DNA of 49,753 nucleotides from the NCBI RefSeq assembly GCF_026013475.1, contig NZ_JAPDPH010000027.1:1-49753 (forward strand), in the 5' to 3' direction. The position numbers and the translations under genes are program-made. This DNA is from Micromonospora yasonensis. Its GTDB lineage: Bacteria; Actinomycetota; Actinomycetes; Mycobacteriales; Micromonosporaceae. Positions 44,295-49,753 of the stretch are shown here, one piece after another. Below the pieces are notes generated by a model, which worked only from the letters and a program-made list of their open reading frames with translations, was not told the origin of the DNA and made no database searches. Each line of letters begins with the position of its first letter. The stretch's first letter is position 1.

Positions 44295-45989
44295 GTGACG
44301 AGTGCGTCGACAGCACAGAGCGTGAGCGCGGGTCGGGCCGGATCGGACCGACCCACCACCGACCAGGCCACCGGGTCCACGACGAACGGCGCGGGCGGGA
44401 TCCCGGCCGTCGTCCGCCGGCGTCTCGCCACGGTCGACGCCCGTCTCGACGGGCACGCCTGGCTGGCCACCGGGGTCGTCGTGGTGATCGCGGCGATCCT
44501 GCGGTTCGTCGGCCTCAGCGGTCCGAAGGGCAAGATCTTCGACGAGATCTACTACGCCCGGGACGCGTACGGGCTGATCGACCGGGGCGTCGAGTGGAAC
44601 TACAAGGACGGCGGCCCGTCGTACGTGGTGCACCCGCCGCTGGGCAAGTGGCTCATCGGGCTCGGCGAGTGGGCCTTCGGCTACCAGGACGCGGAGTTGA
44701 AGATCTCCGTACCCGGGCACCTGATGACCACCGCCCCCGAGTTCGGCTGGCGGTTCGCGGCGGCCGTCGCGGGCACCCTGTCGGTGCTGATGCTGGTCCG
44801 GATCGGCCGGCGGATGTTCCGCTCCACCACGCTGGGCTGCGCGGCCGGCCTGCTGCTCGCCCTGGACGGCTTCCACCTGGTGCTCTCCCGCACCGCGCTG
44901 CTGGACATCTTCCTGCTGCTGTTTGTGCTGGCCGCGTTCGGGGCGCTGGTCCTCGATCGGGACGCCCGGCGCCGCCGCTGGTCGCGGGCGCTGGAGGCGG
45001 GGCTCGACCCGTCGGTGCCGGGGAAGGCCGGCCGGCCGGCGTCGACCTGGCGGGACTGGCCCTGGTGGCGGCTGGCCGCCGGGGTGCTGCTCGGCTGTGC
45101 CGTTGCGGTGAAGTGGAGCGGGCTCTACTTCATCCCGGCCTTCGCGCTGCTGGTGATCTTCTGGGAGGTCGGCGTCCGCCGGTCCGCCGGGGTACGCCAC
45201 CCGTGGCGGGACGCGCTGCTGGACGAGCTGCCCTGGCTGCTGCTGGCCGGGGTGCTGATGGTCGGCACCTACCTCGCGACCTGGTCGGGCTGGCTGCTCA
45301 GCGACGACGGCTACTACCGCCTGGCGAGCCGCTACCCGAACACCCCAGGGCTCAGCGACACCCCGATGATCGGGGCGCTGATCAACCTGTGGGAATACCA
45401 CAAGGCCGCGTACGGCTTCCACACCCAGCTCGACGACCCGCACAAGTACCAGTCGTGGCCGTGGCAGTGGCTGCTGCTGGGCCGCCCGGTCGCCTTCTAC
45501 TGGTCGGGTGAGGGAAACTGCGGTGCACCGAGCTGTGCGTCGGAGATCCTGCTGCTGGGCACCCCGCTGCTCTGGTGGTCGTTCCTGCCCGCGCTAGCCG
45601 CCACGGCCTGGCTGGGACTGGCCCGGCGGGACTGGCGGGCCGGGGCGATTCTGCTCAGCGTGGCGGCCGGCCTGCTGCCCTGGTTCTGGTTCGCCCTGGA
45701 CAAGCGGACGATGTTCTCCTTCTACACCGCGCCGGCGGTGCCGTTCCTGGTGCTGGCGGTGGTCTACGTGCTCGGGGCGATCGTCACACCCGCACCGGTC
45801 ACCGGCACGGCGGCACCGCCGAGCGGGCAGGACGTCGCCGACCGCCGGCTGGTGGGCGGGATCATCGCGGGCGCGTACGTGCTGCTGGTCGCCCTCTGCT
45901 TCGGCTACTTCTACCCGATCTTCGTGGGCAGGCTGATGACGTACGCGGACTGGTCGGCCCGGATGTGGCTGGACGGCCGCTGGATCTGA
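44295..45989 (+). CDS. pmt: Dolichyl-phosphate-mannose--protein mannosyltransferase (GT39)
   Basis: 564 residues, a GT-C membrane glycosyltransferase that O-mannosylates secreted proteins from polyprenyl-phosphomannose. The cytoplasmic N-terminus is Thr/Ser/Gly-rich. The first loop carries the catalytic acidic pair in KIFDEIYYARDAYG. About ten hydrophobic segments follow, with WKWSG-like AVAVKWSGLYFIPAFALL and WWSFLPALAATAWLGL. Length matches the mycobacterial homologue. Secreted substrates could include the surface proteins encoded just downstream. A strong terminator follows. Confidence 0.94.
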   Translation: MTSASTAQSVSAGRAGSDRPTTDQATGSTTNGAGGIPAVVRRRLATVDARLDGHAWLATGVVVVIAAILRFVGLSGPKGKIFDEIYYARDAYGLIDRGVEWNYKDGGPSYVVHPPLGKWLIGLGEWAFGYQDAELKISVPGHLMTTAPEFGWRFAAAVAGTLSVLMLVRIGRRMFRSTTLGCAAGLLLALDGFHLVLSRTALLDIFLLLFVLAAFGALVLDRDARRRRWSRALEAGLDPSVPGKAGRPASTWRDWPWWRLAAGVLLGCAVAVKWSGLYFIPAFALLVIFWEVGVRRSAGVRHPWRDALLDELPWLLLAGVLMVGTYLATWSGWLLSDDGYYRLASRYPNTPGLSDTPMIGALINLWEYHKAAYGFHTQLDDPHKYQSWPWQWLLLGRPVAFYWSGEGNCGAPSCASEILLLGTPLLWWSFLPALAATAWLGLARRDWRAGAILLSVAAGLLPWFWFALDKRTMFSFYTAPAVPFLVLAVVYVLGAIVTPAPVTGTAAPPSGQDVADRRLVGGIIAGAYVLLVALCFGYFYPIFVGRLMTYADWSARMWLDGRWI

Positions 45990-46008
45990 CCCGCGTCCAG
46001 GCGCACGA

Positions 46009-46043
46009 CGCGGCCCGGTGGCACGTCCACCGGGCCGCGTTTT
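46009..46043 (+). terminator. Rho-independent terminator of the mannosyltransferase gene
   Basis: A perfect 13-base inverted repeat (46009-46021 with 46027-46039), loop CACGT, followed by TTTT at 46040-46043. Confidence 0.9.
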
Positions 46044-46403
46044 CGCGTGCGAGGGGAAGAGAGAGCGCCCCCGACCGATTCGGGAACACGAAAAGGCGCG
46101 CCCCGATCGCCTGCCACGGGGGAAGCGGGCGATTGGGGCGCGCAAGACAGAGCTTAACCACACTCCGGCACTCGCACAACGGGTCGTCCCCGGTCAGATT
46201 TCCGACGAATGCGCCACTCCACGAATGGTTTACATCCGGCATATTACGGTGGGTCACACCGTCGGAACATTACGAATTCCTTACCGCTATCGGGTCTCCA
46301 CCACCATCACGACGGAACGCCCGATCACGCCCGCCGAACGCCTCGTCAAACCGTGATCGGAGCGCGAAGTGCGACCCAAATGATCTTCCAAAGTGGATCT
46401 CAC
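46044..46403. other. AT-richer intergenic region with a long hairpin, no recognised gene
   Basis: A 427-base gap between two plus-strand genes. After the terminator comes a long hairpin (46096-46143), then about 250 bases visibly less GC-rich than the surroundings. These contain the inverted repeat ACGGTG-N5-CACCGT (46246-46262), two ATTACG copies (46243-46248 and about 46270) and, on the minus strand, a TAATAT box (46241-46246). No reading frame here has convincing codon bias. It may hold a small RNA or an operator region for the VWA gene. Confidence 0.45.
46096..46143. ncRNA. Long hairpin of unknown role (possible small RNA or terminator)
   Basis: GCGCGCCCC and GATCGCC pair with GGCGATT and GGGGCGCGC around a loop of about 10 bases. 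In plus-strand RNA all 19 positions pair if two G-U pairs are allowed; in minus-strand RNA these become mismatches, but a TTTT run follows the stem only on the minus strand (46091-46094). The evidence on strand is therefore contradictory. It may be a bidirectional terminator or part of a small RNA. Confidence 0.35.
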
Positions 46404-46409
46404 TACACT
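46404..46409 (+). promoter_or_regulatory. -10 box TACACT of the VWA gene
   Basis: TACACT ends 7 nt before the GTG at 46417, identical in sequence and spacing to the tetR promoter at 4711. No ribosome site. Confidence 0.5.
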
Positions 46410-46416
46410 TCGCCCG

Positions 46417-47694
46417 GTGATCAACAAGAGACGATCGACAGCCGTCCTTCTCGGACTGTTGGCGACGACCGCGCTGATCGGTCCCGCCCCCGCCCTGGCC
46501 GACGACGAAACCGCCGAACCACCCGCCGAACCACCCAAGGTGGAACTCGTCCTCGACGTGAGCGGCTCGATGCGCGCCCGGGACATCGACGGGCGCAGCC
46601 GGATCTCCGTCGCGCAGCAGGCGTTCAACGAGGTCGTGGACGCGCTGCCGGACGAGACCCAGCTCGGCATCCGGGTGCTCGGCGCCACCTACCGGGGCAA
46701 GGACAAGAAGCAGGGCTGCCTGGACACCCAGCAGATCGTGCCGGTCGGCAGGGTCGACCGGACACAGGCCAAGGCGGCCGTCGCCACGCTGCGGCCGACC
46801 GGGTTCACCCCGGTCGGGCTGGCGCTGCGCTCGGCCGCCCAGGACCTCGGCACGGGCAGCACCGCCCGCCGGATCGTGCTGATCACCGACGGCGAGGACA
46901 CCTGCGCCCCGCCCGACCCGTGCGAGGTGGCCCGGGAGCTGGCCGCCCAGGGCACCAAGCTGGTCGTCGACACCCTCGGCCTCGCCCCGGACGAGAAGGT
47001 ACGCCGGCAGCTGCTCTGCATCGCCGGGGCGACCGGCGGCACGTACACGGCGGCGCAGAGCGCCGACGAGCTGACCGGCCGGATCAAGCAGCTGGTCGAC
47101 CGGGCCCGGGACACCTACACCGCCACCCCGACCGTGGTCGGCGGCTCCGCCGAGTGCCGCGACGCGCCGCTGCTCGGCCCCGGCGTCTACACCGACCGGG
47201 AGGCGTTCGCCGAACACCGCTGGTACCGGGTGCCGGTGCGGCCGGGCCAGGAGCTGCGCGCCTCGGTCAGCATCGCGCTGGACCGTCCGGTCAACCCGGA
47301 CTACGGGGTGCTGCTGCGGGCCACCGCGCAGGACGGGCGGGAACTGGTCCGGGGCGTCGACGCCGGCAGCGGGCGTACCGACGTGATCTCGGCCGGCCTG
47401 CGCTGGTCGGCGGCCGAGGACGCCCCTGATCCCGCGCCGAGCGGCACGGTCACCGCGCAGGCCGTCTGCCTGGTGGTCAGCAACGCCTTCGCGCCCCGGC
47501 CCGGCACCGAGGCCAGCCCCGGGATGCCGGTGGAACTGACCGTCGACGTGGTCGCCGCGTCGCCCGCCCCGGACGAGCCGGACCTCGGTCGCGGCTGGGC
47601 CCTGCTGCTCCTGCTCACCCTGGCCGGCCTGGTCACCGGGCTGGTCGCCGGGCTGCTCACCCGCTGGTGGGCCGCCACCTGGAGGGAGAACTGA
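46417..47694 (+). CDS. Secreted/membrane-anchored VWA-domain protein
   Basis: 425 residues. A signal peptide (INKRRSTAVLLGLLATTALI, cleavage near ALADD) leads to a von Willebrand A domain at about 40-230. The MIDAS metal site is complete: DVSGSM (DxSxS), Thr in TGFTPVG, and Asp in LITDGEDT. Four cysteines in the domain could form disulfides. A beta-rich domain (about 235-385; WYRVPVRPGQELRASVSI) and a C-terminal membrane segment (WALLLLLTLAGLVTGLVAGL) with a short cytoplasmic tail follow. GTG 46417 gives the shortest proper signal peptide and sits at a leaderless promoter. The next gene starts 3 bases after the stop. Confidence 0.9.
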   Translation: MINKRRSTAVLLGLLATTALIGPAPALADDETAEPPAEPPKVELVLDVSGSMRARDIDGRSRISVAQQAFNEVVDALPDETQLGIRVLGATYRGKDKKQGCLDTQQIVPVGRVDRTQAKAAVATLRPTGFTPVGLALRSAAQDLGTGSTARRIVLITDGEDTCAPPDPCEVARELAAQGTKLVVDTLGLAPDEKVRRQLLCIAGATGGTYTAAQSADELTGRIKQLVDRARDTYTATPTVVGGSAECRDAPLLGPGVYTDREAFAEHRWYRVPVRPGQELRASVSIALDRPVNPDYGVLLRATAQDGRELVRGVDAGSGRTDVISAGLRWSAAEDAPDPAPSGTVTAQAVCLVVSNAFAPRPGTEASPGMPVELTVDVVAASPAPDEPDLGRGWALLLLLTLAGLVTGLVAGLLTRWWAATWREN

Positions 47695-47696
47695 GG

Positions 47697-48470
47697 ATGC
47701 GTACCCTGATCCGCTCCGCGGCGGCGCTGGCCGCCGTCGGGCTGACCCTCACCCCCACCGCGGCCTCGGCGACGCCTACCCCGTCGCCCGGCGCGGCCAC
47801 CGTCACCAAGGCCGGCACCTCGTTCCTCACCGCCACCGCGATCACCGCCGGGCAGCCGGTGCAGGTGGGTGCCTCGACCGGTGACCACCTCTACTGGTCG
47901 TTCCGGGCCGAGGCCGGGCAGGTCCACGAGATCGCTGCCACCGTCTCCTTTCCCAAGGGCCGCACCGGCGCGTCCACGTGGACCGTGGACGTCTTCGACG
48001 GGCTGCGCCGCCGCCAGGCGTGCACGGCCGGCGCGCAGACCCCCACCGCCGACGCCTCGGCGACCAGCGTCACCCTCGGCTGCACGCTCCGCCGGGTTCG
48101 TCCCTGGGCCGAGCCGTGGTCGGGTGACCCGTTGCCCGGCACCTACTACGTCCGGCTCTCGGTGACCGACCTGCCCGAGCCCGACCTCGGCCTGCCGATC
48201 GACGTGGACCTGCTGGTCAGCGTCGACGGTGAGGGCGGCGCGTCGGGCGACGACGGCCGGCTGGCGGCGCCGCTGGTGCCGAACACCCGGGCCGGCACGG
48301 TGCTCACCGCCGAACCGACCCCGGAGCCGGTCGCCGAGGAGGAGACCAGCCTGACCGGCTGGCTGCCGGAGGCCGGCTCACGCTGGGTCTGGACCACCGC
48401 GGGCGGCGTGCTGGCCGCCGTGGCCGGCGTGGTCGGTTTCGCCCTCACCCGGCGGCCCCGCCGCCCCTGA
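47697..48470 (+). CDS. Secreted membrane-anchored partner of the VWA protein
   Basis: 257 residues. The signal peptide is RTLIRSAAALAAVGLTLTPT, cleaved near ASA. The mature beta-rich domain has GDHLYWSFRAEAGQVHEIAA and GTYYVRLSVTD, similar in style to the second domain of the VWA protein (pre-peptidase-like beta sandwich). An acidic Pro/Thr stalk, a membrane segment (WVWTTAGGVLAAVAGVVGFA) and an Arg/Pro tail follow. The start is 3 bases after the VWA stop with GAGG close by, so the two are translated together. It probably forms a surface complex with the VWA protein; function unknown. Confidence 0.85.
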   Translation: MRTLIRSAAALAAVGLTLTPTAASATPTPSPGAATVTKAGTSFLTATAITAGQPVQVGASTGDHLYWSFRAEAGQVHEIAATVSFPKGRTGASTWTVDVFDGLRRRQACTAGAQTPTADASATSVTLGCTLRRVRPWAEPWSGDPLPGTYYVRLSVTDLPEPDLGLPIDVDLLVSVDGEGGASGDDGRLAAPLVPNTRAGTVLTAEPTPEPVAEEETSLTGWLPEAGSRWVWTTAGGVLAAVAGVVGFALTRRPRRP

Positions 48471-48478
48471 CCCACCGG

Positions 48479-48508
48479 CCGGTGGCCGCCGAGCGCGGCG
48501 GCCACCGG
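48479..48508. terminator. Bidirectional hairpin between convergent genes
   Basis: CCGGTGGCCGCC and GGCGGCCACCGG form a perfect 12-bp stem with loop GAGCGC in the 38-base gap. Confidence 0.75.
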
Positions 48509-48778
48509 TCAGACGGTACGCGGATGCCGCGGCACCCAGCCGATGAACCGGTCCCGCAGCAAGGCGGTCGGGGCCGAGCGCAGGTCGTTGGTGGCGGCGG
48601 CCAGGCAGGAACCGAGGTAGACGCTCAGCGAGGCGCGGTCCGCCCGGTACTCGTCCAACAGTTGGCTGCGTTTCGTGGCGCAGGGCCAGTCATGGCCGCA
48701 CGATCCGCAGGTCCAGTCGGGGGTCACCGGCGTGTGCTCGTCCGGTCGGTATCCCGACGCCTCGGCAGCAGGCGTCAT
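48509..48778 (-). CDS. Small Cys-containing actinobacterial protein
   Basis: 89 residues. A short N-terminal segment leads to WTCGSCGHDWPCATKRSQLL, a C-x2-C-x5-C arrangement that could bind zinc. An arm EYRADRASLSVYLGSCLAAA and a basic end follow. This C-x2-C...WPC pattern is common in small actinobacterial proteins, often annotated as hypothetical; no function is established that I know of. ATG 48778 has AGAGGA about 7 nt upstream. It is divergent from the phosphopantetheinyl transferase and convergent with the VWA partner. Confidence 0.75.
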   Translation of the reverse strand: MTPAAEASGYRPDEHTPVTPDWTCGSCGHDWPCATKRSQLLDEYRADRASLSVYLGSCLAAATNDLRSAPTALLRDRFIGWVPRHPRTV

Positions 48779-48875
48779 CGGCCGATCCTCTCGTCGGTGG
48801 ATCTTCGCTTGTGGACGGTTCCTCCCCGAACGCCCCAACAGCGTCCCGCAGCGCTGTGGCGTTACATTGCTCCGG

Positions 48876-48881
48876 TACGTT
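48876..48881 (+). promoter_or_regulatory. -10 box TACGTT of the phosphopantetheinyl transferase gene
   Basis: TACGTT ends 7 nt before the GTG at 48889; no Shine-Dalgarno is present. Confidence 0.4.
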
Positions 48882-48888
48882 CGTCTTC

Positions 48889-49545
48889 GTGCGTGATCTC
48901 CTGCCGCCAGCGGTCGCGGTGGCGGTGGCCGGTCCCGCCGACTGGTCCGGCGAACTGCTCCCCGCCGAGCGGGCCTGCCTGGGCGACCGCGCGGTGGCAG
49001 GCCGCCGCCGCGACTTCACGGCGGGCCGGGTGTGTGCCCGCCGGGCGCTGGCCGGGCTCGGGCTGCCGCCCGCGCCGATCCCGTCGGCGCCCGACCGGTC
49101 CCCGGTCTGGCCGGCCGGGGTGGTCGGCACCATCACCCACACCCGGGACTACTGCGCCGCCGCCGTCGCCCACGCCGCGGAACTGCGCTCGGTCGGGATG
49201 GACGCCGAGCGCCACCGGTCGCTCAACCCGGGGGTACGCCGGAAGGTCTGCCTGCCCGAGGAGGAGGCGGAGCTGGCCCGGCTGCCCGCGGGCGTACCCT
49301 GGCCGACCGTGCTGTTCAGCATCAAGGAGACCGTCTACAAGGCCTGGTGGCCGGTGGTCGGGACCTGGCTGGACTTCCACGACGCCCGGGTGACCCTCGA
49401 TCCGGACGCGGGCACGTTCACCGCGCGGATCGCCCCCGGCCGGCTCGATGCCGCACTCGCGACCGATCTGCCGGCATCGATCGACGGCCGGTTTGCCGTC
49501 GACGCCGATCTGGTGCGCAGCGCCGCCGTTCTGGTGACCGGGTGA
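48889..49545 (+). CDS. 4'-phosphopantetheinyl transferase (Sfp/EntD type)
   Basis: 218 residues; it transfers phosphopantetheine from CoA to carrier proteins of polyketide, non-ribosomal peptide or fatty acid synthases. Family motifs are FTAGRVCARRALAGLG, GVVGTITHTRDYCAAAVA, the Mg-binding GMDAE in SVGMDAERHRSLNPGV, and FSIKETVYKAWWPVVG, all as in EntD/Npt proteins. GTG 48889 fits the family N-terminus (RDLLPPAVAV). No biosynthetic cluster is in the window, so it probably serves several megasynthases in trans. Confidence 0.95.
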   Translation: MRDLLPPAVAVAVAGPADWSGELLPAERACLGDRAVAGRRRDFTAGRVCARRALAGLGLPPAPIPSAPDRSPVWPAGVVGTITHTRDYCAAAVAHAAELRSVGMDAERHRSLNPGVRRKVCLPEEEAELARLPAGVPWPTVLFSIKETVYKAWWPVVGTWLDFHDARVTLDPDAGTFTARIAPGRLDAALATDLPASIDGRFAVDADLVRSAAVLVTG

Positions 49546-49620
49546 GGGCCGCGCGGTCAGCTTGTCGCTGACTAGTACCGTCGATCCGACTGAAGATCTT
49601 CGAAGGTGCCAAGGAGTACG

Positions 49621-49753
49621 GTGAGCCACCCTCAGCCTCCGTTCGGGCCGCAGGACCCGAACCAGCCGCCCCAGGAACCGCCGACCCAGCCGTTCCCCAC
49701 CGCGCCGATGCCCCCGGTGCCCGGCAACCCGTACGCCCCGCCGCCGGCCGACC
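49621..49753 (+). CDS. Pro-rich N-terminus of an unknown protein, partial
   Basis: Only 44 codons lie in the window: SHPQPPFGPQDPNQPPQEPP and further Pro/Gln/Asn/Tyr-rich sequence (VPGNPYAPPP). Such leaders commonly precede membrane domains (for example DUF4190 or TM2 proteins) in actinobacteria, but the rest is missing. GTG 49621 has AAGGAG 4 nt upstream. A perfect palindrome GAAGATCTTC lies at 49592-49601. Confidence 0.65.
   Translation, partial: MSHPQPPFGPQDPNQPPQEPPTQPFPTAPMPPVPGNPYAPPPAD

Noticed and set aside
46096..46143. 6C RNA or a c-di-AMP (ydaO) riboswitch
   Set aside because: Only one hairpin with a five-C loop on the minus strand is seen; 6C RNA needs two C-rich loops, and no ydaO core sequences are recognisable. 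Also, the downstream VWA gene seems leaderless.
45862..46257. 131-codon minus-strand frame across the mannosyltransferase terminator
   Set aside because: It crosses two strong hairpins and the 3' end of the mannosyltransferase gene, with no motif and no ribosome site.

Overview
This 49.75 kb window is high-GC actinobacterial chromosome, most likely from Micromonospora or a close Micromonosporaceae relative. The grounds are roughly 70% GC throughout, many GTG starts, many genes that look leaderless, and familiar actinobacterial gene orders (glmU-prs-rplY-pth; metG-tatD-ksgA-ispE; rsmI divergent from a protein mannosyltransferase gene). Three copies of an intergenic GGGGCCCC repeat that I associate with Micromonospora also fit. 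I see no phage, IS element, CRISPR array or rRNA. There is one tRNA gene.

Layout: 1-3.0 kb, a BMP-type nucleoside ABC transporter (lipoprotein, double ATPase, start of a permease). 3.2-5.3 kb, two membrane proteins divergent from a TetR gene, with two operator-like sites between. 5.4-14.2 kb, a maltodextrin regulon: malE-malF-malG plus a GH13 enzyme on the minus strand, and divergently a LacI-type regulator followed by a GH13 alpha-glucosidase. 14.4-19.0 kb, a small acidic protein, a GntR/YihY pair, a 2H phosphoesterase, trpS and a CorC-like CBS protein lacking the usual membrane domain. 19.2-21.4 kb, galE-galK. 21.4-28.9 kb, on the minus strand, glmU-prs-rplY-pth, then cysQ-cysD-cysN for sulfate activation. 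29.0-30.2 kb, tRNA-Gln(UUG), a frameshifted fragment of the neighbouring gene, and that gene: a double-HTH protein with a LAGLIDADG-like C-terminal half. 30.3-32.1 kb, an acyl desaturase followed by a TetR regulator, with a very symmetric operator candidate in front. 32.1-35.1 kb, two tandem DUF4383 paralogues and an ABC-F ATPase. 35.3-44.2 kb, ispE, ksgA, tatD, metG and rsmI, interrupted by an unrecognised protein, an alpha/beta hydrolase and a membrane protein. 44.3-49.75 kb, the mannosyltransferase, an AT-richer intergenic stretch with a long hairpin, a secreted VWA protein with a partner, a small Cys-containing protein, a 4'-phosphopantetheinyl transferase and the start of a Pro-rich protein.

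The most interesting non-genic signals are: (1) the GGGGCCCC repeat family, which abuts and in several cases supplies the stop codons of its neighbours; (2) the decayed gene tail that carries the tRNA-Gln promoter next to the intact LAGLIDADG-like gene; (3) the symmetric desaturase operator; (4) at least nine genes with a TANNNT box 6-8 nt before the start codon and no usable Shine-Dalgarno; and (5) a 16-codon reading frame with a strong ribosome binding site overlapping the ispE start. All functional calls rest on motif recognition from the sequence; no database search was run.
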